NCBI GenBank assembly: GCA_030268105.1
Contig: BSDZ01000013.1
Span: 3,329,001-3,393,000, forward strand
DNA: 64,000 bases
Direction: 5' to 3'
Source of the DNA: Volvox africanus
Lineage: Eukaryota > Chlorophyta > Chlorophyceae > Chlamydomonadales > Volvocaceae
The notes under the pieces are model-generated. The model was not told the DNA's origin. It ran no database searches and saw only the letters and a list, made by a program, of their open reading frames with translations. Both the position numbers and the translations under genes were made by a program. Shown here piece after piece: positions 10,649 through 22,854 of the stretch. Within the stretch, counting starts at the first letter, position 1. Each line of letters begins with the position of its first letter.

Positions 10649-13600
10649 ATATGAATACAGCCAGGTCGATGCTGGGGTATGAACTGACTCCCCTTCACCC
10701 CGACCCCACCCCGCTCCGAAACAAACGTCCTCAGGCGACCATTATTGTAAAACAGGTCTGGTTGTGCATTGTTGCATCCGATCTTAAGTGGCGGATCATA
10801 ACCTTGATGCAGCAACAACCATATCGTATTGCCAACTCCTGCATCCGCCATAGGCCTGGCTGGAGTCATGCATGTGCGTGCATCCTAAGACCTAGCGCTT
10901 GCTTACTTAGCCCATAAGTGCTAGTCGGGATTTGACTCCCGGACTGTATATCAGTCCAAGTAATTCGACATCACTGAAACACGGGTGCATGAACAGCACT
11001 GGATGCGGGAATAATGCGAATCCCTCCATGCATTATATCCAGCTAGGATCTTCCCTCGCATAAAGTATCCTGCTGGGGGCAATCTACAAATCTACAACTT
11101 TATAAATGAAGGCTCCATCGATAGACCGGAAGATGTCAAGCAGCAGATTACTGTGTGCGTGATCATCCCCGATATATATCGATGGGGCCTTCATTTATAT
11201 TATTAGCTACAGGCCAACATCATTATTACAGAGATACAGCACTGTGCGAGCCGCTCACCATGCAGTCGTCGCAGATGTCACCCCTGAAAGACGAAAGGGA
11301 CAGTGGCGGGCAGGCGAAACATATACATGTGAACCATGGTTTACAGTAATTAAGACAGACGATGACGCATAGATGGATTTCTGTCCATTTCCAAAAAATT
11401 GCCGAAATAATTAAATGTGGGTTCAACTTACGGAATATTGTACTTCTTCCGAATGTAGCCGCGGGCATGGACGTGCAGAAAACAGGGGCAACCGGTAATT
11501 GCTCCTACCAAGTAGTAGGTTAAACATGCGGCGGCGCAGTCGCCCCCGCAGCACACCTGTTCCTGTGGACATGTAAGAATATACATACACGGGAACGCAA
11601 TATGTATTAGGTGTTATACTGTGGGCATATTAACCTGAAAGGACAAGTACCGGGGGCCCTGACCGGGCCGAACCACAGTAGATATGCACACTTGCATAAC
11701 ACGTGGTCAGCAAAGTAAGCCTTGCTGCCCACTTAGCTAGGATAACTATTAGTTGGAAACTGTGAGTCCAGATAATCGTGCGAATACTGCGGTCCTCACA
11801 CCCCATCAGGTTAGGGACTACCCCCTTGCTCTGCATGTGAGTAAAGTAGTTATTACATACCGTATGTAGCTCAACGAACGAACAAATGCTAACTCGAAGG
11901 ACTTACAGATTCCATGAGCTCCACGTTCGTTCCATATGCACATGGCTGGCAGAAGGTCGCGTAAACTATAAGGAGGGAACAAAAATATAAGCTGCGCGTC
12001 AGGTTACCTTATCTAAGGTACGTGCGTCCATCCAAACAACGAGCGATTGGTACGCGGCGCATACATCCTGACACATATCCTAGCATAAGTTATTTATTTC
12101 GATATCTAACTCTGTCGCTTGCGCCCGTCAGTTGCCTGGAACGATTCTTCACGGGCTAGCTTCCTGCTAGCACCCCTTTTTGATGTCCCACACCCTGAAC
12201 TCACGGCAGAAACCACAACCAGTAGGCTCTGCTGCGCAATCAAAAAGGTCGGTGGTCCATGCATTCTGTGCCGGAACCAAGGCCATGGTCATATGATAAG
12301 TTCAGGAAGTCCAAGAACACAAAGGATAACCTATGAAATATTGGTATCGTTAAACCCTATAATAAAAAAGCTAATGATCTCAACAGTTAAGTGATATTGT
12401 AACAACCTTCATATGCATATAAGGCTCATATAGCTAGGAGGCCCATAGACCCCAAAACCTCAACACAACATACCAAAGATGAAAAAGGCGTTTCCTGAAG
12501 GGATAGACGGAGGGTAAGAGAGAGAGAGAGAAAGACGCAGGGGAGAGGAAGATAGAAAAAATGACTGCTAAAAAAATGAGTGCTCAAGGCACTGCGCCAG
12601 TTTTCTGCCACCTAACTGAACAACTTTTTATGAAGTGCTTCGGCCATAAAATAAACGATGATTTTTTGTAACCATTCGTTCCGACATATTCACATCTGGC
12701 ATAACAATGCTTCTCCGCAACTTTTTGTATATTCTATGAGAAGCTTTGCATCTCATAAATCGAGGTGCTCATCTTTGCCAGAGTCACGAAGTGGACATCT
12801 GCGGTCGAGTACACCCCGCCATTACTGCGCTTGACCTTGATGGCGAAACAAGCGAATCAACCTCAATTTCTGTTTCACGACGATATGTCACATCGGGCAC
12901 ATGATCCTCCTAGCAGGTTTAATTTGATTGATTACAAACTCGCTAGAGCTCGTAAGGTCCATCTGAGCCAGGAGGCTCAAAGGAACGCAAGCTCAAGCAA
13001 AATATATAGAATAACACAAGTTTAAATATATAGAAAAACACAAGTTTAGAGTCCAAAAGAATCCCGTCATGCAATGTGAATAACGAACCTTTTAATATGT
13101 AGACGCGGTCAAATTGCGATGTTCGGCATACGACAGCGAAGTGTGAGGGTGAGCAATCGATATCAGAACCATCAATCCAGCGACAATAAATATATGTACT
13201 ATATATATTTTTGTGTAGAAGCGATAATGACCTTGTTGATTACTCATGGAAAATACTGCTAGACTGTCGTAGATAGTGTAACCTCCACAGGTGTGCATGG
13301 CTTACAATTGATAACGTGTTTTATAGGTCAAACTATGTTTCATAGGTAGGGAATGACGAATTCGGCGTACCTATTTGCACTTGATCGATGTAACTTCGCT
13401 GTAATAACCATGCTACCTAATGGCTCAGAATGCACGGGCCAACGCAGTTCGATATCAAAAAACACCTAAAATGACAATATTAAATGTACGCATCGATAAC
13501 TGGTAGGTACTTCATTTATTTGACAAGCATGTGCGTAGTCACAGTCACAGTCGTATGGACGTCAACTCGTTAGGACCAACTCTACTCAACTCTCAACTCA

Positions 13601-14760
13601 TGTAGCTAGCCAGGGTTAGCCATATGTTAGGGGGAGGTTGCTGCTCGTCCACGGCATGGGTCCGCGGCGTAGAGAGACTCTGTAAGGGAGGGAAAGCCCC
13701 ACTTATTGAACTACATCTTTTGACAGCAACTTCCATTTGTGCCGCACCCATTAAACCGCCTAAATATATTTGCATGCATCAAGGATCCCAAGCTGCAATC
13801 TGCTATCTGTTGCTTTCCTGACGTCAATATGCCAGGGACCGGTGGGTTTACTTAGGGACCACCATGCTTGCATCAGATATGCACTGATCGATAGAAAGTC
13901 ATCCATCCTGCTGCTGTTGTGTGGAGCCGAGGCCTCCCTAGCCAACTTGATTGCCTGTATTGCAAGTATACATCAACATACGCACGTATACAGGCACACT
14001 GGCATGGTGCCATTGGTCGTGCGTGAATGGCCGCCATACATCCGGAATGGCTAATATAACACCCACAAATGCACCATGCACTCTGTCATGCCGTGCTGAT
14101 CATATTACTTGCAGGACGCGGTGGTGTGGTGGTGCTGGCTGGGGTTGTGTGCGGAGGCACCCGGGGTGGTTATGGCAATGACGGTCGGGTGAATGGTAGC
14201 GGTAAGGGCAATGGCAGGAGTGAGGTTGTAAAGGCCGAAGCCGAGGCAGTGGCTGAGGTGGTGGAGGCAGTGAGGGTGGAGGCGGAGATGAGGGTGAGGG
14301 TAGGTGTCGGTGAGGCAGTGGATCATGATATTGTGCATGCACTGCAGCTCAGGCCACGGACGAACGCGTAATTCACAGCGCGGCAAACACAGGTAATTAA
14401 TTCACCCAACGTGACCTGAGGCAAGTACCCCAACCACTCAACTGCTCATGAGCTCATTATAAATCTCGTGGCAACCTACCAACCACATCAACGGTATCCA
14501 TGAAAAGCGTGTTTACTAGTATCCATCCACCTGCTCCCGTCTCAGGCACTTATGCAACATCCTTCAGAGATTTCATGCAACTTTCGCAGGGCGCCACATC
14601 ATCACCTGAACACATGCATATAAAGCCTCGCACAAGAGGTACCCCTCATCACGCACACCTAGAGCGACTCAGCATTAGCATGGTAATCAAATATAGCGGT
14701 CGAGAAGAAGTAGAATGCCCATCAGCAACGGAAGACGGTGGTGCAAGGGCCCAGAGGTGT
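10649..14760. other. intergenic, no gene supported
   Basis: Open frames are all short and no family is recognisable. A GTG/GAG-rich stretch at 14100-14370 gives longer Glu/Val or Pro/His frames on either strand but has no domain. Confidence 0.5.
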
Positions 14761-14786
14761 AGCAGGGCCTGAGGGCGAGGGTGAGG

Positions 14787-15674
14787 GCGAGGGAGAGGGA
14801 GAGGGAGAGGGAGAGGGAGAGGGAGAGGGAGAGGGAGAGGGAGAGGGAGAGGGAGAGGGAGAGGGAGAGGGAGAGGGAGAGGGAGAGGGAGAGGGAGAGG
14901 GAGAGGGAGAGGGAGAGGGAGAGGGAGAGGGAGAGGGAGAGGGAGAGGGAGAGGGAGAGGGAGAGGGAGAGGGAGAGGGAGAGGGAGAGGGAGAGGGAGA
15001 GGGAGAGGGAGAGGGAGAGGGAGAGGGAGAGGGAGAGGGAGAGGGAGAGGGACAGGGAGAGGGAGAGGGAGAGGGAGAGGGAGAGGGAGAGGGAGAGGGA
15101 GAGGGAGAGGGAGAGGGAGAGGGAGAGGGAGAGGGAGAGGGAGAGGGAGAGGGAGAGGGAGAGGGAGAGGGAGAGGGAGAGGGAGAGGGACAGGGAGAGG
15201 GAGAGGGAGAGGGAGAGGGAGAGGGACAGGGAGAGGGAGAGGGAGAGGGAGAGGGAGAGGGAGAGGGAGAGGGAGAGGGAGAGGGAGAGGGAGAGGGAGA
15301 GGGAGAGGGAGAGGGAGAGGGAGAGGGAGAGGGAGAGGGAGAGGGAGAGGGAGAGGGAGAGGGAGAGGGAGAGGGAGAGGGAGAGGGAGAGGGAGAGGGA
15401 GAGGGAGAGGGAGAGGGAGAGGGAGAGGGAGAGGGAGAGGGAGAGGGAGAGGGAGAGGGAGAGGGAGAGGGAGAGGGAGAGGGAGAGGGAGAGGGAGAGG
15501 GAGAGGGAGAGGGAGAGGGAGAGGGAGAGGGAGAGGGAGAGGGAGAGGGAGAGGGAGAGGGAGAGGGAGAGGGAGAGGGAGAGGGAGAGGGAGAGGGAGA
15601 GGGAGAGGGAGAGGGAGAGGGAGAGGGAGAGGGAGAGGGAGAGGGAGAGGGAGAGGGAGAGGGAGAGGGAGAGG
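14787..15674. repeat. (GGGAGA)n array, ~148 units
   Basis: This is a nearly pure hexanucleotide array of about 890 bp, entered through degenerate GAGGGCGAGGGTGAGGGC units at 14770. Only three GGGACA variants were seen (C at 15053, 15191 and 15227). It is a continuous G3N3 ladder and a purine mirror repeat, so G-quadruplex or triplex structures are plausible on paper. Every frame on both strands is open (EG, RE, PS, LS, LP dipeptides), so the long ORFs here are artefacts. Confidence 0.97.
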
Positions 15675-16210
15675 AGAACACTGCTTGTTATGCACCGTTG
15701 ACGGCGTGACAATTCTGGCGAAAAAGCGGTTAGGAAACGACAGTTGTGACAGCTTCTGACTTGCGTGAGTGACAGTTGGCCGTTGCTGGATCCACCAGCC
15801 GTACATTTTGGTGATCTCTTGCCGATACCTAAGGTGAACGCTTCCCTCTGGAAGCGCTTTGCCTGGTCGATATAGACTGTTCGGAATTGAGCTATTGCAA
15901 CAAAATTGACTCTTACATTGGCTCACATTCCGCACATCTGCCCAGGCCGCCAATAGATGAGTCTAATACTGGTGCTATCAGGACTGATCACCCTGATTAA
16001 CTGCCAATAGAGTTCCGCAACGGACCTCTTGGAGGAGTAGGTGACTGCACGGCGCAACGCCCCATCACCGACAGAGCTAGGAAGAAGTAGTGCAGTCTCG
16101 CCTCAGGGCCGGGCTGTGAGCCCAGTGCCTAGTGTAGTTGCCTGAGCTACAGCTAGTGTACTGCTGCGCCAGCCTCACATACACCTACTACCAGGCGAAG
16201 CCAAGCCAGG
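15675..16210. other. no gene supported
   Basis: This is sequence of mixed composition between the GGGAGA array and the GC-rich open stretch. No domain, tRNA or repeat was recognised. Confidence 0.45.
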
Positions 16211-17843
16211 GTGTCCTCACGCAAAGGAGCTCGGGCTTCAGGGGTTTGTGTGGAGCTGCAGATCTACACATTCAGCTTAATCTCTTCGGACAGCATCTAC
16301 ACCGCGACAGCAGGAGTGCGCGACGCCTCCTGGTGCTTCCGACATCATGGGACTTGGCCAGTCTCATTGCCGCGACGGCAAGCGCCCCTCAACGGTGTCG
16401 GTACCCTCGGGTCATCATGCCGAGGAGTTCTTTTCTTCTGATTCTCTTTCTTCAACATCTAGTGACAAAGGTTCCCGCTCATGGACACGAGACCTTCATC
16501 AGAGCGGACAAGTGAGGATGGTCCCGCCGGGGCCCGTCTGGAGGCTGGCCGCTACACTCCTCACGGGACGGCATCGACCGGAGCCCCAACAGCCTCGGGG
16601 GCATCCATCTCTTTTCGGCGCCCTGGCTCCCACACGGAGGCCTTGCCCAGCCCATGCCTGAACGGCCTGCAGGCGCGCCTTTTCCTCTTGGGGCTGCGGG
16701 GAGCTGGCATCTCCGGTAGCCGTGCCCCTTCCTCGTGCAGATCCGTCTCTCCCGTGCTCTCCAAAGGTGGGTGGGGTGGTGCATCTACGAGCGCTGGGCA
16801 GGATGCTCGCTTTGGGCCCCAGGGGCCGCCTTCCCCCCCCTGGGGTGTGTGACCGCGCTGTTGCCATGCCGGTCATGGCAGCGGTGGCGGTGAGGGCGCA
16901 GAGGCAGTGCTCAGCGGCGCGGCAGCTGGCACCCCAGCGGCCATGGGTGCGCACTCGCCCGTGGCTGCAGACCCCGACACGCCTGCGGCCGCTACACCAG
17001 CGGCTACTGCGCCGGCTTTGGCACATGAGCATACGCGGCCATCTGACCCAGGCGGCGGTGATGCCAGGAGCCCGTGCGGCGCTGACACTCCAAGCTGGGA
17101 CCCGTGGGGCGGTTTCTGGGGTGCTCCCCCTACGGAGCACCCCGCCTGGGGCTACGATGGGCGCTGAGGCCGCCGTTTTGTACCCTTGAGCGGTGGAGAT
17201 GATGGAGTGCGTACGCCCACTACTGAGTATCACTACGTGTTGGGGGATGGACCGGGAGGGTCAGGGCCACCAACACGCTTACTTAGGCGGGTGGGGCGAA
17301 CTGAGGAGGGGCCTGAGGAGGTTCTTCCTGGTGGGTCAGTTGCGGCGTCCCACCCGCTGTACTTGCCATGGGAGGGGGACGTAGGCTGTTGCCCGCGGGC
17401 TGTGGCGCCCCGCCGGGAGGGGGGCCAGTCAAGGAGGCAAGGCTTAGAGGGTGCTTCACAGATGGGAGCTGTCCCACCGCCAGCCGAGGCGGCCGATCAG
17501 TGCCAGCCTAAGGCGCCTGCACCACTAGAGGCCCCGTGCCAGGAATCCATGCACTTCACCACTGACGCATTTGCCCCGCCAGACCCGCTGTCGCCCCCTG
17601 TGCATTGGTCACTCGCACAAGTGGACTATGTCACCATGGCTGTTGAGCACAGGTACTCCCTCCGCGGCATACTAGCGCACTCTCTCCTGTCTCAGATAGG
17701 GGAGACACCAGACTTGGGCACGCTGCAGTGTGCTCCCAGCAGGTCCAACGCAGACCCGCCTGCCTGGACCGCGACCCACCTTATGTCGTTCCTCCCCGCC
17801 ATTGCCCGCTTCCTTGGCTGCCCTGTGCAGATGGTCCGCTGGG
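16211..17843 (+). pseudogene. decayed GC-rich open region of unknown family, cut by element A-1
   Basis: One plus frame stays open in long blocks (16211-16441, 16481-16852, 16907-17167, 17186-17843) separated by single stops. It reads as a Pro/Ser/Ala/Gly-rich protein. The last block ends in a more ordered segment (HWSLAQVDYVTMAVEHRYSL, then a stretch reading WTATHLMSFLPAIARFLGC) that stops exactly where the A-1 LTR begins at 17844. The downstream half is not in the window. It could be a host gene with unrecognised introns or an older transposon; I do not recognise the family. The block structure is seen; the single-gene reading is inferred. Confidence 0.35.
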
Positions 17844-18650
17844 TGTTGTATCCTTCCTTCTTCGATCATGCACTGAATCTGCATGTCTGAGTGTTAGCTA
17901 CAAGTGCATCATGCTTACAAACAGTAAGGCACCCCAGTGCGAGCAATGTGACAGTGGAAGACTTAAAGATAAGGAAAGAACCAACTTACAATGATCCTCG
18001 GTTACAAAGTAGAAGTCTGCCGTCAGACCCCGTGGGCAGTGTTCATCATACGGCTGGAAATGGAATGCTGAAATAGCTCAGGCCGATAGTAAATGAGTAT
18101 TTCGTATGTATGGGAATCAGACTGAGTTAAGTACACGAGTACTTAATCCAAAGTAGCATCGAGCCGACTTTGGTCTCTAGGCGGCCATCCTTGCACCTAT
18201 CACGCTTACGATGCCGATGTGCAGTACAAGTCACACTGGATCTTAAGTGTGAGTACTATCATAGCACTATCCTGAATATTGTGTAATTCGTGATATTAAT
18301 GGATGCAACGTATGCAGGGTGCAAAGGTCCGAATATCGATATTTGGTTGCCGACCAACCATCGTGATCATCGCATTTCCTCATACGCGTGTGGTTCATGA
18401 TACGAATGATGTAATAATATTTGCAATATTATTACTTGATATATTACGCCATAATGGACTCACGCATTAATGTTGGTCCCGAGTCAAACATGTTGACCGA
18501 CAGTGTGATGTCGCGAATGATAATGCGGTATGCTACATTAGCTAGATATATCTGAATATACCATGCTAATATGTTCATATCATGTTCAGTCATGCTTAGA
18601 TGAGTTCAAGTCTACTTCGACATGAGCGGTGATCGAACCTGCGTACTACA
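17844..18650 (-). repeat. LTR of A-1 (3' LTR)
   Basis: This is an 807-bp LTR that begins TGTTGTATCC and ends GTACTACA on the plus strand. It aligns with the 813-bp LTRs of A-2. It is followed by a C-run that is a polypurine tract (GGGAGGGGGGATAGT) on the minus strand. Confidence 0.85.
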
Positions 18651-18709
18651 ACTATCCCCCCTCCCATATGCAGCATCCTTGCTGCATTGTACAGCATCGA
18701 CTGCTGAGA

Positions 18710-19493
18710 TCATTGGGTCTGTGTGGCACGTAGATGAGCTTCCTCTAGTAGGGGCTTCATTTCTCGCGAGAAATTACGCGTTGGCTCCCAAGAGTTATGC
18801 TCGCTAGAATAAACAGTCCATTTGACCAGGTACTAGTGTACCATCCGCTTGTGTCAGTGTCGACCTACGCGTCAAACCCGATAATCCAGTATGCATTCCA
18901 CATCATAAATCTTTTGCTTGCCTGCGATCCAGGTCTCGGGACCGGGGTCCATGACTGCAGGGGCATCGGTGTCATTTGAAACGGGTGCCGTGCCACGATA
19001 GGGGCGAATGAGGGAAATATGAAACGTTGGGTGAATATTCATGTCAGAGGGTAGTGATAGCTCCACAGCTACATTTCCTACCATGCATACAACGGGATAT
19101 GGACCAATCCAGCAAGGTAACAGTTTTCGGGAACCGTCAGCGAGCGAATGCAAGTTCTTAGTGCTCAATAAAACCATTTGTCCCACCGAAAATATTACAT
19201 CTCGTTTGGATTTATTATAGTAGTCCGTCGTCCGTTGTTGTGCTGCATCCAAGCATGCCTTCGCGTCTGTCATGCGGGATCAAAATGACTTGGCAAAGGT
19301 TTTAGCCGCAGGGATATTTACTTCCAGCTCTCGCCACATGGGTAGCACCAGATGAAATCCATAATTCTGAAAGAAGGGGCTTTGACCTGTGGAGCGGTTC
19401 ACAGCGTTGTTAAGCGTGAATTCTGCCGAAGTCAGAAACGTATCCCAGATGGAGGCGTCCCACGAAATTTTGTAACCTATCACCTAGTGTGTG
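18710..19493 (-). pseudogene. A-1 integrase C-terminus and chromodomain remnant
   Basis: The minus strand encodes the end of integrase ([17 protein letters not shown]), the GPY/F region (KLLPCWIGPYPVVCMVGN) and HPTFHISLIRPY, then a broken chromodomain. A TGA precedes the chromodomain at the same site as in A-2, and another TGA lies just upstream. A frame break lies near 19275. It is non-functional. Confidence 0.75.
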
Positions 19494-19498
19494 ATTTG

Positions 19499-20266
19499 TG
19501 TTGAACGCCGGTTCGATCACCGTTTGCACCGAAATAGGCCGCAATGCATTCAAACATTATAAAGCATAATACAATCATATTAGCATGACATACTCGAGTA
19601 TATCTAGCTAACCAGGCATGCTGCATTACCACATATGATATCGCGCTGTCGGTCAACATGTTTGACTCGACGCTGATAATTAATGTGCGATCTTTCTGTT
19701 GGCATTTTATATCACGTAATAATACTTTAAATATTATTACCTCATTTACGTCATAAACCATACGCGTATGCGAGAAGGCAACGATCGCAATGGTTGGGTC
19801 GGCAACCGAATATCGATATTCAGACCTTTGCATATTGCATGCGTTGCATCCAATAATATCACGGATTACACGGTATTTAGAACAGTGCTACGAAGGTACT
19901 CACACTTGAGATCGGAGTCCAGTGAGACCTGTACTGCGCATCGGTATCGCGACGTGATAGGTGCGAGGACGGCCACCTAGAGACCGAAGTCGGCTCGATG
20001 CTACTTTGGACTAAGTACCCGTGTACTTAACTACATATATTTCGCATACATACGATATACTCATATATATTCGGCCTGAGCTATTCTAGCATCTCATTTG
20101 CAGCCGAGTGATGAACATTGCCCGCGGGGTCTGAGGGCAGACTTCTAATTTGCAATTGAACAACATTGTAAGTTGAATCTTTCCTTATCGTTGAAAAGAC
20201 AATAGAGTCTTCCGCTGTAATTACTCGTATTGGATTGCCTTGCTGTTCGTAAGTTTGGCATGCACT
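19499..20266 (+). repeat. first LTR of A-3 (lacks ~60 bp at its 3' end)
   Basis: It begins TGTTGAACGCC directly after the ATTTG duplication. It matches the family-A LTR until about 20266, where a second LTR start follows (TGATGTACGCGGG). Confidence 0.75.
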
Positions 20267-21143
20267 TGATGTACGCGGGTTTGATCCCCTCTTGCACCGA
20301 AGTAGACCGCATTATATTCGAGCATTATGAAGCATAATACAATCATATTAGCATGATATATTCGAGTATATCTAGCTAATCAGGCATGTCGCATTCTCAT
20401 CTACGACATCGCGCTGTGGGTCAACATGTTTGACTCGATGCTGATAATTAATGCGCGATCTATCCGTTGGTATAATATCCCGCGTAATAATGCTTTGAAT
20501 ATTATTACCTCATCTGTGTCATAAACCATACGCGTATGCAAGAATGCGACGATAGCGATGGTTGGGTCGGCAACCGAATATCGATATTCGGACCTTCACA
20601 TATTGCATGCGTTGCATTCATTAATATCACGGATTACGCGGTATTTAGAATAGTGCTATGAAGGTAATCACACTTGAGATCGAAATCCAGTGAGACCTGT
20701 ACTGCACATCGGTATCGCGACGTGATAGGTGCGAGGACGGCCGCCTAGAGACCGAAGTCGGCTTGACACTAATTTGGGTCAAGTACTCGTGTACTTAACT
20801 CGGTCTGATTCTGATATATACGATTTACTCATTTATTATCGGCCGGAGCTATTCCAGCATAGCATTCCCAGCCGGATGATGAACGCTGCCCGCGGGGTCT
20901 GACGGCAGATTCCTAATTTGCAACTGAAGATCATTGTAAGTTGAATCTTTCCTTACTTATAAGTCTTCCGCTGTCACGTTGCTTGCACTGAAGTGTCTTG
21001 CTGTTCGTAAGCACCATGCACGTGTAGCTAATACTCAGATGTGCAGATTCAGTGCCTGGTTGAAGAAGGAAGGATACAACAGCACTCAGCTAACATCCAG
21101 ATGTGCAGATCTAATGCATGATTGAAGAAGGAAGGATACAACA
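20267..21143 (+). repeat. second, tandem LTR of A-3
   Basis: This is a full-length family-A LTR in head-to-tail tandem with the previous one. Its terminal ~62 bp are duplicated: the terminus GAAGGATACAACA occurs at 21069-21081 and again at 21131-21143, right before the primer binding site. Confidence 0.8.
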
Positions 21144-21147
21144 AATT

Positions 21148-21165
21148 TGGTAGCGAGACGGTTCG
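21148..21165 (+). promoter_or_regulatory. primer binding site of A-3
   Basis: TGGTAGCGAGACGGTTCG lies 4 nt after the LTR end. It resembles the complement of an initiator tRNA-Met 3' end (TGGTA plus a purine-rich acceptor stem). The same core follows the 5' LTRs of B-1, B-3 and C-1. Confidence 0.65.
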
Positions 21166-21579
21166 ACTCACGGCTGTCTCATCGTCACTATTGGGGAGTA
21201 GATTCTTGCACGAGCGAACGGCGGCGAGGAGCATCACGGGATAACTTCGTGGGAAAGTCGGTACTGTATTATCCTCTCCCTGAGCTTTTGGTATAACATC
21301 CGTCTGCTAATACTAATTGTATTTTCGCCACCCGGAAAGGTCTTAAGTCCACAGAAGGAATTTCTTTGCCATCATACTCGTAATCACATCCCCAATAAGT
21401 CGGATATCTGACAGGTCCAATTACTAAGGATATACTCATTTGAAGGTGACTACGCATTGGTGGATTACATTCTTGCTCGCGTCGGAGTTTACTCGAGCGC
21501 GAACGGTATACGAGAGAAAATTCCAAAGGTAGAGTCCTACCTTTATCTCCTTATCCTTTTTAAGGTACTAATTGAGATA

Positions 21580-22854
21580 CATGTCGTGTGATCAGTACCC
21601 ACCAACTTAAGGGGAGAGTGATCAGGCTAATATTAGTGTCCATTATGAAGGACTGGAGACCACACCGAACATTGATAACTTATATAATCCCCAATCAGAT
21701 GTTCCCCAGTCGAACTCCCCTTACCCAGCTCAGAATCCTCCTGGGGCGACAGATTCTGTGAGGCCCACCAAGGCGGAGCAGAACCCAGCGATGGTATCAC
21801 TACAACAACTTATGGATGAAGGTGGGGTTCCCGGTTTCGTAGTCCCAACACCTCAACTCCATATTCATCATGATGCCGAACCCAAGAATATCGCAAGTGC
21901 CACCCGTTCCTATGTGATGCTAAAAAGTATCTAAAGTTGGTAAAGGGTGGTGATCGCGATGAAGTGAAGTGTCTTTTCATCGGAGCTACACTAAGTGGCG
22001 TCACGAGAGAATGGTATGATCATTGGACCACTGTACAGGAGCACTTTACGTTCGAAGAGCTAATTAACGCGCTTCTTGCTCACTTCGCTCCCGGAAATCA
22101 GTCGCAAGTGGCTGCCATGTACCGAGAGTTACACGCAGGCACTTATTGAATGCGACCTAACGAGTCCGTGGAGGACTACCGGTTGCATTTCGAAGCAGTA
22201 ACAGCACCCATGATTGGCTTCTCAGAAGGAGACTACATTTATTGGTTCCAACGCGGTCTCTCGCTTCAGTTAGCTCGAGCAAGTATTACGGATCTGACAC
22301 TGGAAGGGACGAGATTGTACACGCGATGGGTTCAGATCGTTCGTGACGTTGAAGTTCGCTTTGGAGCGGGACAAGAACACCCAACATCCTTAGCACCGTT
22401 ATCAGTTGACACGATGCAAGATATCTCTAACGAGACTGATCCAGCACCTGAGACTACTGGCATTCCTCTACCTCCAGCTCCGATGTGCCGTGGTGGCACC
22501 CCTCCGACTAATCACATTCATACTCCTGGTACCCAAGAACTAATTCCAAGGGATTCGCAGATAACTTGGAGTACGCGGAAGAGGAAGGGCGTGCTACAAA
22601 ATACCGCCGAGTCACGCGGAGCTGCATCAGAATCGAAGCGGTCACGAACACAAAATCGATGGCTTACCAAGTGGGGATGTACGCAAACGGAGTTTGCGCA
22701 GCAACGACAATTGGGAGTCTGCCTTCGGTGCGCATCAAATCACCCTACAAGGAACTGCCCGCTTTTACCCCCATTAGCTGTAGGACTACATTTAACGGAC
22801 GAGGCACCTGACACGATTTCCGTTGATATTGTCGGAGCATCCAGTCCACGTTAA
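21580..22854 (+). pseudogene. A-3 gag (stops and a frameshift)
   Basis: It is homologous to A-2 gag. It opens MSCDQYPPT and immediately meets TAA, loses frame within the stretch reading ATRSYV near 21915, and has a TGA at 22147. The retrotransposon gag core (EWYDHWTTVQEHFTFEELIN) and a zinc knuckle CLRCASNHPTRNC (CX2CX3HX4C) remain readable. Confidence 0.8.

Noticed and set aside
10900..10980. tRNA-like stretch with paired segments
   Set aside because: No consistent cloverleaf, anticodon loop or TTCGA arm could be drawn.
14649..15953. Very long ORFs (over 300 codons) on both strands across 14.7-15.9 kb
   Set aside because: They are dipeptide translations of the GGGAGA array; all six frames lack stops for trivial reasons.
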